64,000 nt of DNA from Zygnema cylindricum. Lineage: Eukaryota; Streptophyta; Zygnematophyceae; Zygnematales; Zygnemataceae. Both the position numbers and the translations under genes were made by a program. Of this stretch, positions 29,701 to 41,639 are shown piece by piece (position 1 is the stretch's first letter; each line of letters starts with the position of its first letter). The notes beneath the pieces were generated by a model. The model worked only from the letters and a program-made list of their open reading frames with translations. It ran no database searches and was not told the origin of the DNA. Location of the stretch: positions 128,489 to 192,488 of the forward strand of contig JBBHKE010001644.1 of NCBI GenBank assembly GCA_037447655.1, given 5' to 3'.

Positions 29701-32700
29701 GACATGCCTCCCTCACAGCCGCCATGACCTGCCCTGAGAGAGAACCATGCCGGCCCAAGCCGCCACCTGGCGCCTGCTTGTGCCACATCACGTCCCACCA
29801 CATCCCCCAATGTCAGACATAAGATCACTTCAGATCATGTCCCATCACATCACCTCACATCATATCACCTCACCTCATGATTCATTTCAGACATAAGATT
29901 ACAGCAGACTCGTCACGTCGGAGAAAACGACATGATATGACATCGCATCACATCGTGCCATGTCACATGATGTCACATGATGCCACATCACATTAAGCAA
30001 ATGACGTAGGAAAACCTTGTCATGAAACTAAACAACCTCCTTATTTTACAGATGCAATCCGGACTATCCAATCATGTTTTGAAGTGTGCAGTTAAATCCA
30101 CCATATTATGCGGAATACGTTCTGGCAGAATCTGGTACCAAGGTGGATTAAGTTTTGACATTTTATATTTTTTTCATTTTAAGGAAAGAACAAACATTAT
30201 CAATATCTCGATGTTTTCACTCCTAGGGCAGGGTAAAGTTTTAAAAGTTGTCAATTTCTGGGACTTGTATGGATTATAATTGGCATTTTCTAGTACGGCA
30301 ATCTGCCAAATTTGCATAACCTTTGTTTTTTGACTCTTATGTCAACCTGTCACCATCATTACAACCCAAGCAGCTAAAATAGACAAAATAGCTAAAAAAG
30401 TCCGCAAAGTAGACAACAACTGTCACACGAGCCTTGCTTGAGACCGTTTTTGAATTGTTTTCTTTCCAGAATTGGGCATACAGACCTTTGTTCTAAATGA
30501 AATCGTGAAAAAAAAATCAATCCTGTGATGAGAAAGTCGGTGATTAAGTCAAAGTAACCCATGGTCAGAGACGATAGTTGATTTATTCTCGAGGCATGCA
30601 GCTGTACACACGACTCAAGAATAAATATTGTATCGCCCTTCAATCAACATATTGTCACATCATATTCCACCACCCTCTCTCTCACTCTCCTTCCACCCAC
30701 CCTCTCCCCCCTCTCCTTCCACCCACCCTCTCCCCCCTCTCCTTCCACCCCCCCCCTCCCCCCTCTCCTTCCACCCACCCTCTCCCCCCTCTCCCTCCCA
30801 ACTCCTTCCTCCCTGACTCACCTCTCCAGTGCTTTTAAACCCATGGCCCCTGGGAGCAATACTGGCCTCGATGCAAAACCCTAATCCCCAGAGAGGCTCC
30901 TCACAAAGAGAACCCGCCAAAGTTGCCAATTGAAAACCCGAAACTACACTACCACTCAGACTCTCCGCCTCCTCTTCCAGTTCTCTCATCACATTGTCCT
31001 CTTGCTCATTCATCTCCTCTCCTCTCTTGTCCCCCCTCTCTGTCTGGTTCTCTGTCTCTTCTTTACTCGTTTCCTGTGTCTCTCTCGTGTTCTGTAGACC
31101 ATGGTTCAAACCTTCTTCCCTCTCTCCTCCTTCACCAGTTTCCGATGCCAACTCTCTTCTCTCTCCCACTTTTTTTTTGAGGTTTTGGGGGGCTGCAGCT
31201 AAGCCTAATTTTATAGATCCCGTAGGAATACCCTTACATGTTACAGTTGGAAAATCAACTCTTCCTCCCTCTTCTTTCTTCTCATGTTCTCCTTCTTCCC
31301 CTTTCACTTCTCCTCCTCCCTCCTTCAGACCTCCTTTAATCTCACTCTTAAAATCTTCAAGAATTAACAAATTTGAGCCGGAATGCCGTGGACCCAAAGA
31401 CCAAATTTTTGTGAGGTATTGTTTCCAAACTTCACTTTTTTCGGAATCTAAAACCCCTTCTTCCTCTCCCTCTATGGCACTAATCAATCTCTTCCTCAAA
31501 ACTGAAACCGGATCATTTCTGCTGTTCTCAAACCTATTATCATTATTTTCATTCTTATCCCCATTTGTATTCTTTCTTCGAGATCCAGTTAATGCAACTT
31601 TTCCTTCCACCATCAAAGCTTTAATTATATCGACATTATCATCTAAAATTCGTGTGATAGAATTCGGTAATCTCGTAACACGGACACGAACTCGACATCT
31701 TCCATCCGGTGTAACGGATTCCGTAAAGTTTAGCGGAAACACCTTTTTTTGGCTTGTTTCAGAACCCACTTCTTCTGAGGACTTGATCGTTTCCCGAAAA
31801 GCAACCAATGGGGGTGAAACGACCAATTTTACTTTTGCAAATCGGTCCTACCAAAAAAAAAGGACGGAAACAGAGAATCAGAAACTTACACACGAACACA
31901 AGGTACAGTCCTATGTATGTCCTCAAAATCATCCATCAAAAAATGAATGACATGGTGTAACAAACACTATGTGGAAATTATCATTCAAATTAAAACGGAT
32001 ATTTGAGGGAGGGAGGGAGGGAGGGAGGGAGGAGGGGCGGAGGGAGAGAGGAAGGGAGAGAGAGAAGCAGAATCACAAGGAATTCAACATTTTTAGCCAG
32101 AAATTCCAGAAGAAAATTATTCCTATTTTTTTTTCCTCACCTGTAAATCTTTTATACATCGCTCCAAGTGAACCTCTCCGGCGGCGCTGACCACACTTTC
32201 GCCGCTGCCTGAAACCTGGAAAAAACGTTTTTTCTCCTTGCAATGTTTTTAGTTTCACGAAAAAATAATAAATAAGAAAAGAATTTTTGGCAGAAATACA
32301 GAAAATTTGGATTGGGAAAATAAAAAGGAAAGACTCGGCTATATGACGCACATATTTACTCAAATTTCATTATCTCGTGATTTAGGAAAACGAAAAACAA
32401 GACAAAAAACGTCCGAAATAAAACAATAGCCTCGTCGATTTGGACATACTTATTTACTGTCTTTAAGAAAGTAAATGCCTCTAATTCATAATAAAGTTAG
32501 GGTTTTACTTGCAATTCCACAAAGGGATCTGCGCGATGTAAAAGTCGAAGACCACGCGTCAGAGCCGCCAGGTCAGCAGGATCCTCCGGTTCCACCGCCA
32601 CTCGGACAATAGGGGCCGCCTAAAATTAAAAAAGGTTAAAAAAAAAGGGGGCAGTGAAGGTGTTTAAACAATGTGATTTTCGTGATCTTTCTCATAGTAC

Positions 32701-35700
32701 CTTTTTGGTTATTTTGTTTTGATTTTCTGGGGAACTTTTCTAGGGAACTTCTGCAGGAAACATTTACTGGACATCTATTAAATTTGAAGGGATTTTCAAT
32801 GAATTGAAACGAGGTTAAGTTATGTGGATTATATGGACAGAGATTTGAAGAAATATGTAACAGAGGTTTTAGAACTTTAACCAGTTTCGATTTTCCAGGA
32901 GAAGGAAAAAAAATGTACGTTGCTTTAGAATTTGACCTTATCGGGTCAACTTTCCCGTCGACTTTTCATTTGATTGTGAACCACTTCTATGAGTCATTGT
33001 TTTTCTTTTTTCCCCCAAAAATTTTCTCCAAACTACTTTCCCAACCTCTTTTCCAATCACTCTTTCAGAACCTGTTTTTTTCCAATCACTCTATTTCCAT
33101 ACAATCCTTTCTTAAAAAAACCTTGTTTTGCAACCTTAAACCTCTTTAAGAAATCTAAACCTCTTGTCGCCAAACCTCTCCTTTCCCAACCCTGTCCCTC
33201 TCCAAACCTCTCTTTTCCTAAGAAACCAAAAACCCTTCAAAACCAAAAGAACGGCCAGATTTTCTTTTGAAAAACCCTAAAATACCCTGAAGAATCACTA
33301 AAAAACCCGAAAATAACCTAAAAAACCCCAAGTCTCTCGAAAAAAAAGATTTAAAAACCCCAAACTTATACAAAAAGAAAACCAGAAAAAAAAAACAATA
33401 GAAAACCATAAAAATCCCTGAATATTCCAGAAAAAACTCCAAACAAGACCAAAGAAACCCGAACATTTCCAAAGAAAAAAAACTCAGAAAACCTAGAAAA
33501 ACACCCAATAAAACCTAAAAAAACCTGGAAAAACCTAAAAAAACCTAGTTCCAATTCAGAGTGTACCTGAAACAACATGCTCGCAAAAGGACGAGAAAAA
33601 GGAGTCGATGCCAGGGTGGCATTTTTCAATACTGCCAAACCAAGGCCTCGGATTGCGGTACAGTTGCCAGCTGGCACTGTTGTCATTGGTTCGAGGCCTT
33701 GACCCATCATCATGTAGAGCCCCTTTATCACTACTTCCTGGAGAAGAAAACAAAAAAGAAACCAATAAAACTAAGCCCCTTGACATCTACTTCCCGGGGA
33801 AAACAAAAAAAAAAAAAAACAAACAAAAAAATAGAACAAATAAACGTTCAAATTTGGGAACGGATCTAAAACATAACACCACAAGCAAACTTTTGGAAAC
33901 AAAACGAACCATACTTCCCTTCTTGGAGAGACTAAAAAGATTAAAGATTTGAAAAACATTAAAAATAAAACATTAATGAAAAGAACTAAAAATGAGAAAC
34001 GAAATAGCCCGTCATCAAGTAAGCCTCCATCTCACCACTTCCTGTGACATATATGCATGCACATATCTATATAAATATAATTATATATATATATACAGAG
34101 AGAGAGAGAGAGAGAGAGATATGTGCGTGAGTGCATAATATGAACATGTATTTTTGCATACATACAAGCACTTTGTATACATCTATAAATACATATATAT
34201 GTACTATATATGTACATATACAATAGTGTGTATATATATACATATATACACAATTATGTATATATATGTATATATATACATATATGTATACATATATGTG
34301 TGTAGATATAAAGATATATAGATATATACAAGAGTTTATATGTATGCATAAATACATATGTTCGATAAACACAAGTCCAAAAATCGAATTTGGGAACAAA
34401 CATATAACCAAAAACGAAAAAATGGAAATAAAACCCAAAATTTGAAAATAAAACCTTAAATCTGATTTTGTCTTTAGTATAGCTTTGCATGTAAGGTTCG
34501 TGATTTTCAGGTAATAAATCCACTCCGTTTCCATTGAAGAGAGTACCAACAGGAGAAGAGAAAAAAATTGGGATTTTTATCCTATGTGTTTCTCTAGACT
34601 TGTTTGAGGAATGTTCAGGGAACTTCTGATTGCAAAAGTGTTTAAGTATATTATTTTAAAAGACATTTATGGAATTTTCCTTGATTTATCAGGATTTCTA
34701 AAAAAGTCCAGTAGTTTTTTAGGGGTTCTCAAACAAAAAAAAAAAAGACACATCTAATCTTGAAAACAATGCACTTGAACAAAAAATAAATAAAGACTGA
34801 CTAACAAAATAAACAAAAAAATCTACCACCAAAAAAGTACCTGGCAGTATCTTTCGCCAGAAGTCGCGTCGTACGGATCGTAAAGTTCAGATAAAACGAA
34901 CATTTTTTGTCCTTCTCTAAGAACTCCACTAAAAACACGAGCAAATCCGAGAAAGCATTCCCGATTTGACGCATCAGTATCTCCTGTTATTTCTTCTAAA
35001 GAGAGATTGAGATATTCCCCATTTGGACCCTTTTTCGGAATCCACTCGATTGGAACCGCAACCATTTTTGACACAAAAACGACACATGGCACATTTTCCG
35101 ACCCATCGCAAAATTCTACTGCCCGTTCCGCTTCTGTAACCCTTTCTTTGATCATTTTCAAAGTCCGTTCTCCATTTACTCGATTTTCATCACGATCTTT
35201 GTCCAATTCTCCATATAGCAAACTCTCATTTCTTCCCTTCTTCTCCTCGGTCGCCTCCCATTCCTCCCTCGAACTGTCGTCTGTTTGCAAATGTTTCGCA
35301 TTTTCAAAACCGTATTCGCTAACGACGTTAATTTCTTTTGGAAGGAATCGATTTATACGTTCTTTCTGGGCACAAATGGGGTTTGGGAGACACTCAACTA
35401 CCATATCCATAACTGCTTCACTGAGAGGAAGCCACCTGGACATCACTGATTGGAGGACGGATTTTGGATCCTTGTGGGACAGTTCTCGAGGAGGAATCGT
35501 CAAATTCATAGCTTTAATCAACTTATGTAGGGTTTCCGAATTTCCAGCGTACTCAAAAACCGCATTATATACCTGTCAAACGTGGGGATGAGAAGGGGAG
35601 GTGAGGGAGAGGGAGAGGGGAGGGGGAGGACGAGGAGAGGAAGAGAGAAATGAAGCAAAACCAGGAGAAGGAGAGTGAGACAGAAAGAAGCAAAGAGGTC

Positions 35701-38700
35701 AAACGTGAGGTTAGTAGAAGAAGAGAAGCAAAGAGGTCAAACGTGAGGTTAGTAGAAGAAGAAAACAGTTGGGCAGGGAGAGGGAAAAGGGGAGGAAAAA
35801 CGGGTGAAAGAGAGAGGAGATAGGGAGCCCTGACACTCATTTTAAATGGCAGAACAACAATCATATGACTTATTTCCAGCAACCCTGTGACTTATTCCTA
35901 TCTCAAGAAAAGAAAAAAAAAAAGCGGTTGAAAGAGGAAGAACACAGGAATTTGGGCGGGTTGGGAAATTTGAACTGACCAGTGAGGAATTACCTGCCAC
36001 ACGGGCTCCAAAATAAACTGGGCAAACATGGGCTTTAGTTTTCCTCCCGAAGCTTTTTTACCAACAATTTTTTTGGTTTTAGGTACAAAATAATGGTCTC
36101 CCCACAATGCTTTTTTTAACACTGCTTCCGATGCCCCAAGTTTTGAAGCATAAATTTTTGCAAACTGCCCAATTCGAAAAGCCCAACCATCAATAGCACA
36201 AGCGAAAGCCACATTTCCTTTTTGGGGTACAAATTCATCTTCTTCATCTTTTTCCTCCTCGTCTTCAATGAATTTTTTGGTGTCTGATCCAGCCAGTACG
36301 GAATCAACATCAGAAATGTATTTTTCCGATCGAAATCCATTAATTATGTTGTTTACTTCTGCAATGATGGTCTGTTGACAAATGCGACATAACAAAAATC
36401 ACAAAAACGATTTAGTATAAAAACAAAGATTTGACATCCAAAAGCAGAAAAAATATTTGCCATGTCTAATCATATTTTTAAGATAACTCAAATTTAATCA
36501 TATCGCTGGCAGACTACTTTTCTAGTACAACTAGCTATCGTAACAGCCACCTCGTTCAACTCAGACAGGTTCAATATTTTACATCTTGCGTTCTGGATTT
36601 TTGACCTTCTGGTGACGAGTTTTCTAAAGATTTGAACTTCGCGTAAAATTGTTTATAAAAAGTACAGTTTGGTTCTCTATTGCCGAGGAACACATTGTCA
36701 ACTTACGGCAAAAAATGACATGTACTTTTCAAACTTTTGAACATCTGTCACGAAACAATAATAAAAAAATTCCGCTCGATATACCCAATTTATTTGAAGT
36801 TTGTTAGCATTGGCTGTCAAGCTAATCAAATTCTTACCCATTTCTAATTCTTTCTTAACCAGAATTATTGCTAAACTCCACCCAATTGTCAACACAAATT
36901 TCAACCTTCAGGAAAACAAATTCCTATCCCAATTTCTAACTAAATGTTTGACACAATCAAACCTTGCTCAACCTCCACTCCACTACATCTTTTCCCTAAG
37001 GACTGTGCACACCACAGACATAGTTGTTTGACAAATAATAATATGCAAATATAATAGTTCACTGATATACAGTGAAGTTCCAAAGAAATTTATATCGCTG
37101 AATACCTTTGTTTGCGCATGAGATTAACCAAAAAAATTATGATGAATCAAACAAACTAATTGATCTTTTGGGCCATATGCATCAAGACCTATACTAATTT
37201 TAATTCTTCAAAAAAATTGGCCACATTTATCCTTCCTTTTTTTTCTTTTTTCTTTTTCCGTACTTTCATCCTTTCGTACGCTTCCGTCGGCGTGAGTCGA
37301 AGCTCCACCACCAGTCTATCTACTTTATTTAACACCAAAGTAGGTTTCACTCTCTCCTCCCATGCTTGTCTCAAAACTGCGTGAGTTTGAATGTGAACCC
37401 CCTCGCAAACGTCCACCAATACAAGAGCCCCGTCACTCAATCTCGCAGCTGTTGAAACTTCACTGCGTCAAATGTCCAATACCCAATCAGGAAGTGAAGG
37501 TGGCATGCATACCAGATTGGGCTGAAATCAACTGGATTTAGTCTGGGTTTGGTCAAACTTCGGTCAATGGTTGGTCAATGGTCTGTCAAGGTTTGGTGAA
37601 AGTTGATTCAAATTTGGGCCAGCGTAATCTTGGGCTACTCATGTACACTGCCCATCGTTATTAGCGTTAAAGATTTGTTAGTGTTAGTGCGAAATTATAA
37701 TATATAATACTAATTTATGCAACGAGACATGAATAGTGTTTGTCAGTGTAGCCAACAAATGTAATTCAGGGTGGATGTTTAGGTTCAAAACCATTCAGAT
37801 ATTCTCAGGAAAACATTTAGATCTTCTTTAAAAAGGAAAAACGAACTCTTGCTGTTAATCCATAGGTGACATGCGGCATTTTGCAGCAAAAAAATGAGAA
37901 AATTTAAGAAGATAATACAAAGTATCACATTTCTTTAAAATAACCAACTTAACTTTGTAAAATTCCTGAAGAACCCTCCATAAAGACACAAAAACTGACA
38001 GATACATATAGTTACAAAATTCCTGTCCAACGGATATTATAAATAGAGAATAAGTGGCAATTTTCTATACAGAGACTTACTACGCCTTTACAGCTAAACA
38101 AGAGACTATATTTTCACTTCTGACATCTCGGAATAGCCTTGAACCCCAAAAAAAAAAAGTATGTCCAAAAAATGTTTCAAGCTCCCTCCATTTCTGTAAC
38201 AATGATTTACTACTTTTGGCAAAAATACTCAGCAAATCAGTTTAAATTTAACGGATTCAAGAATTGATGTGGGGGAAGGATGGGGACAGAAAACTTGACA
38301 AGAATGTCAATTTACGTCTCACGATTACTTTTAAAATCAGACATCCTTCAAGGTTTCCTTTAGGTTTCTGAAAAGGATAATCCATACCCATTTGAATTTG
38401 AAATTGAATTTAAAATGCGGGTAACTTAGCTCAGAAAAAAAAAAAAAAAACTGAAAGGGTCAAGGATCTAAGCATTGCAACTTTTCTGAGAATAGTTTGA
38501 ACAAATTATCCATTTACTATTAAAAAAAATTGGTCTATGTAAATTTCAAGATGAAATTAAAGTGTCCAAATATTTATTTTACAAGGATTAACAAAAAAAT
38601 TCTTGCAGTCATCATTATTCGCTTCTTTACTGACCAAAAAAAACAAAAAATGACCATGCAAAAAAAACAAATCTAAGGCTCTAACCCTAACTCTAAACTC

Positions 38701-39357
38701 TAACCCTAATCCTGACCCTAACCCTAACCCTGAGCCTGACCATCACCCTGACCGTGGCTCTGACCCTAACCCTAACCCTTACCCTGACCCTGACCCTGAC
38801 TCTGACTCTGACCCTGACTCTGACCCTACCCTTAACCTAAACATCAAAACTCTAACCCTCAAGTTCAACACTACTCCCTCCTTAAACATAAGCCTGAAAC
38901 AAAACCCGAAAAAAAAACCTAGAAAAACCTAAAGCAAAACCTAAAAGCAAAACCTAAACCTTGGGCGTACCCTCAATCCCCTCCCTCCTTCCTCTCCTCC
39001 CTTTCCACCTCCCTTCTCTCACCTGCAAAAATCCACATGCCCAGGCGAATCGATTAAATTCACCAAAAAATCCTCTCCCTCTCCCTCTCCCTCTCCTCCT
39101 CCTCCTCCTTTTTTCCTATGCAGTAACGCTACTGAGGAGCTCTTCATAGTAACTCCCCTCTGTTGCTCATCCTCCCTCCAATCCAAAATTCTGACTTTTC
39201 CGGCCAGTCTCGGGTGCACCAAGGAATTTGCAGCCAATAAGGAGTCAGAAAGAGTGGTTTTTCCGTGGTCCACATGCGCCAAAACGCAGATATTCCGTAC
39301 GGATAACGGTCGGTGCTGCAAAGCGGACAGGGTGGAAGGAGACACGTGGAGTGGCAT
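26798..39357 (-). CDS. EFL1: Elongation factor-like GTPase 1 (60S maturation), one exon not found
   Basis: EFL1/RIA1 is an EF-2-like cytosolic GTPase that, with SBDS, releases eIF6 from nascent 60S subunits. Exons seen: 39023-39357, 37264-37462, 35994-36371, 34841-35572, 33567-33737, 32509-32619, 32141-32215, 30822-31847, 29645-29773, 26798-27010. All junctions are GT-AG and in phase. GTPase motifs: G1 AHVDHGKT (residues 27-34), G2 RGVT, G3 DSPGH (103-107), G4 NKVD (157-160). Later blocks are [83 protein letters not shown] and EALYFCE. The C-terminus includes [26 protein letters not shown] and [16 protein letters not shown]. About 60 residues between EALYFCE and LVLSHW (the YAVL..RRRAR to ESFGFADEL region) are not found in 27011-29644. 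Residues 84-95 are a Gly/Glu run inside the GTPase domain. Visible exons give 1122 residues. Confidence 0.92.
27020..28080. repeat. Low-complexity intron DNA (GTCAAA-rich, then A/C-only)
   Basis: This lies in the last EFL1 intron. Positions 27040-27290 are built on AAAGTCAAAGAA-like words. Positions 27480-28080 are almost devoid of G and consist of AAAACCCC-type words. Long open frames on the plus strand here (for example 26640-27248 and 27718-28020) follow from the composition and are not genes. Confidence 0.7.
28083..28345 (-). other. Coding-like GC-rich island, possible damaged EFL1 exon
   Basis: The segment is richer in GC than its A/T-dominated surroundings. On the minus strand it ends in CCTCAG followed by GTAGGG, a good 5' splice site in the phase needed to join the last EFL1 exon. 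The codons just before that site read LIRAASPQ. In EFL1 proteins the block before LVxSHW reads roughly TSGxASPQ or TSGxASA, so AASPQ fits. However, TGA stands immediately upstream of LIR, and no clear YAVL/RRRAR/ESFGFADEL sequence is visible in any frame. It may be a decayed or misassembled exon, or unrelated. Confidence 0.3.
28800..28995. mobile_element. 196-bp TACAG-ended miniature element in EFL1 intron
   Basis: The left end is TACAGCGGTCATCGTGATTA and the right end, read in reverse complement, is TACAGCAGTCATTGCTGTTA, followed by GAGTTAA and GAGTAAA respectively. This is a variant of the TACAC-ended family. There is no coding content. Confidence 0.6.
29160..29535. repeat. Degenerate CATCATACATCGAA short-period repeat
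   Basis: Words such as ACATCATACATCGAACA recur with a period of about 10-11 and multiples. A second CATCACATCA-type tract lies at 29820-29995. Both sit in EFL1 introns on either side of the 29645-29773 exon. Collapsed or misjoined assembly is possible in such sequence. Confidence 0.7.
30660..30815. repeat. CCACCCTCTCCCCCCTCTCCTT tandem tract
   Basis: A pyrimidine-rich tandem repeat of about 25-bp units lies just past the donor of the large EFL1 exon ending at 30822. On the minus strand it is G/A-rich intron sequence. The long minus-strand open frame continuing through it past the donor is not coding. Confidence 0.8.
31985..32075. repeat. GGGA microsatellite
   Basis: Repeats of GAGG/GGGA in the intron between EFL1 exons 32141-32215 and 30822-31847. 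On the transcribed strand this is a C/T tract. Confidence 0.8.
33180..33560. repeat. A/C-biased low-complexity intron
   Basis: AAAACCC and AACCTAAAAA words dominate this EFL1 intron and almost no G is present. Minus-strand open frames here are Phe/Leu/Gly-rich artefacts of composition. Confidence 0.6.
34070..34340. repeat. TA/TATG and GA microsatellites
   Basis: TATATATA and ATACATATAT words plus a GA run (34098-34120) occur in the EFL1 intron. Open frames reading Tyr/Ile repeats on the minus strand are artefacts. Confidence 0.8.
37644..37750. mobile_element. 107-bp TACACTG...CAGTGTA miniature element
   Basis: The left end TACACTGCCCATCGTTATTA and right end TGTCAGTGTA fit the TACAC/GTGTA family. 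The core is AT-rich (TATAATATATAATACTAATTTATG). It lies in the first EFL1 intron. Confidence 0.5.
38670..38870. repeat. Interstitial telomere-like CCCTAA/CCCTGA array
   Basis: The tract runs CTAACCCTAA, then CCCTGACCCTGA, with CTCTGA variants, in the first EFL1 intron. It resembles a degenerated plant or algal telomere repeat rather than an intact one. Confidence 0.8.
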
Positions 39358-39898
39358 GTTTGGCAGGAAGAAGGGATAACAGGGAGAGAGGAGAAGAGAG
39401 GAAGAAGGTTGAGGAAATTTGGTAAATTGAAGGGGGAGAGGATAGGGTGGAAATGAAGGTGAGCGCGGAGGGAGATTTTGGTTCGGAAGGAGAAAATATA
39501 GCGTAGATTGGAAAGGTGAAACGTGAACACGAAACTGTAACCCTAAAAAATGCTAGAAAACCCTAAATTAAGAAACTCTGAGTACTGCAGCTTCCGAAAT
39601 TAAGAAATTTGAAAATCGAGTATATTTGGTTATGCCATGGACGTGCGAGAACCTGAGATTTACGCTGCACGCTCATGCAAGTGCGGGCATCCCGAACGAC
39701 AAAACTCGTCGGACCATTGCAGAAATTTGTTTTTTTTACATGATTTCCTACATGCCGAGTTTCTGACAGGCGGTATTTAAGCGATTCTATTCCTTCTGCA
39801 ATAATGGTCTTCTCCAAGCCGATGTTTTAACTGATTGTAAGTTTTAATAAGGACAGCAATTCCAACATCCCACAGAAAAAAGATCAAAATTGTGACGA
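39358..39898. other. EFL1 promoter region and tRNA 3' flank
   Basis: About 540 bp separates the EFL1 start codon from the 3' end of the tRNA gene. No other gene is seen. A run of six A at 39876-39881 is a T run on the tRNA strand, suiting RNA polymerase III termination. Confidence 0.5.
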
Positions 39899-39982
39899 TG
39901 TCGGAAAGGGGGTTCGAACACCTGCCCTCTAACGAGGACCAGAACTTGAGTCTGGCGCCTTAGACCACTCGGCCACCCTGAC
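39899..39982 (-). tRNA. trnL-CAA: tRNA-Leu (anticodon CAA)
   Basis: The minus strand reads as an 84-nt type II tRNA. The acceptor begins GTCAGGG, the A box is TGGCCGAGTGGTCTAAGGCG, the anticodon arm is CCAGACTCAAGTTCTGG, the variable arm is long, and the B box is GTTCGAACCCC. The 3' end is CCGAC plus discriminator A. It closely matches plant nuclear leucine tRNAs. Two stem mismatches are visible (A-C in the acceptor at pair 4-69, U-C in the T stem at 52-62). There is no intron. Confidence 0.93.
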
Positions 39983-41438
39983 ATGTTTATGTGAATTATT
40001 TTTTTTGTAATATGTAATATACTAAAATATAAATTCAGAATTATGGACACCAATCGAACGAAAATCTGTACTCTTCGAAGACACCCGTTGCGTCATGCAG
40101 GGTGTCCGCCTAAAGCCCGTCACAAATTTGGGTCCGTACCGACGGCAGCAAGCACCCTCTCTGACAACGCTCGTCGAAACGCCGCCGCTGCCGCTAATAT
40201 GTGAGAGGTACAGTACACCGTGAATCGCTATTATTGTTCATAACACTACAGTACAGTACAGTACAGTATCAGTGCTGTACATCAGTGCCCCTTATTTACG
40301 ACCATTAAACTTAAAATATAATGATAATACTATTTTATCCTCTACGCTAGTAGAGGTACGCATAATTAAATATGTTTACGGGGTATTTAAATAGTGTGAT
40401 ATACGAAATATATCAAATCAGAAGTTCAGAACCATAGTTCAAAAGTAGGCGTTTTTTGGTAGGCCTTTTGTAGGCCGCCTTTAGCGTAAGTTGTGTTACG
40501 GGCTTTCCATGTGATCTTCTTAGATCGCTACTTTCATCAGCGACCGTCCGATCGTCCGAATCTGACGATAGTACTATCGTAAGTTGTGATATGGGCTTTT
40601 CATATGATCTTCGTAGATCGCTACTTTCATCAAAGACCGTCAGACCATCCAAATCTGACGGTTTAAATAAAAAATCGCTCAAAGCTCACAGAAAAATATT
40701 TTTTTGTCCGATTTTTTTTTCAAATTTAGACATGACGTTTAATTCTCTATTGGGGAGTTACGGGGTTGTTTTTCGTAGATATTTAATTGAGTTAGGGTTG
40801 GGGTTAGGGTTTGTAGTTTTGTTTTTGTGAGTTGATGTGCTTTTCATTTTGAGTTAGGGTGCTTTTATTTTCCGCTTCCATTTTTTTGTGTTCGCGTCGC
40901 TCTTTTTGTTTTTTATTGTTGTTTTTCGGTGTTGGTCATGCCACCCTTTTTGTACCTCAGACTCGGATGGTTTACTATCGTGCTCTTTTAATTTATCCTG
41001 CACTTTTCATGTGCAACTCAACCATGTTACTATTTTATTTCATTTTACGGCCAATACAATATGGGTCTTAAGGCCATATTGTATGTTTTGCATACAATAG
41101 GCATATTGCATGGGCGTACGGTCACCTACTTTTGAACTATGCTAAGAATCCTAAAAACCCCGCATAAATAACCCTAAAATGCACGAAAATGTACGAAAAT
41201 GCCAATAAATGTATGAAAATGTAACCCAATTGTCCTTAATGAAACGGAAATGTACGGCAGCATATTGTAAAAAAAATAGAATAAATAACCGTAAAGGTAT
41301 GAGAGAATAAAGACATTGTACTTTAAATGTACGAAAAAATATATAACAAATGTACAAAAATATACCCTACAATCCCTAGAATCCCCTAAAACCCTTAAAT
41401 AACCCTAAATTGTACTGTCATATACGGACGTTATGCAA
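39983..41438. other. Intergenic repeat-rich DNA
   Basis: No recognisable gene. A solitary TIR end TACACCGTGAATCGCTATTA starts at 40214, followed by CAGTACAGTACAGTACAG. TTAGGG-like words occur at 40792-40812 and CCCTAAA-like words near 41380-41410. The tandem repeat at 40485-40665 is listed separately. Confidence 0.4.
40485..40665. repeat. 93-bp tandem duplication keeping an open frame
   Basis: Two copies begin CGTAAGTTGTG at 40485 and 40578. Because the period is a multiple of three, the minus-strand frame 40413-40682 stays open through both and encodes a repeated block with DESSDLRRS and KP.(S/T)QLT. No family is recognised, and coding status is doubtful. Confidence 0.75.
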
Positions 41439-41639
41439 TACACCTTGAATCGTTATTAGCGTATAGAATTTATTAGTGTAAAGAAAATTTTGAGTCATTC
41501 ATTCTAATTTAGTGCGAGGAGACGTGGCAGATTATGGTCCACGTCCTTAAATGGTGTAATTTATTATATTTCAGGTATCAATGTCAAAATTTTGGGTGCC
41601 GATATAGCGTACATAAGGCCAATAACGATTCACGGTGTA
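41439..41639. mobile_element. 201-bp miniature TIR element
   Basis: The left end is TACACCTTGAATCGTTATTA and the right end is AATAACGATTCACGGTGTA. The core (GTGTAATTTATTATATTTCAG, then AAAATTTTGGGTGCCGATA) resembles the element at 63321-63531. Another left-type end, TACACCGCGAATCGTAATTA, begins just downstream at 41648. Confidence 0.75.

Noticed and set aside
30994-31950. 318-codon plus-strand frame
   Set aside because: It is the antisense shadow of the large EFL1 exon, which carries clear EFL1 sequence on the minus strand.
34032-34549. 160-codon Tyr/Ile-rich minus-strand frame
   Set aside because: It follows the TA/TATG microsatellite in an intron and shows no domain.
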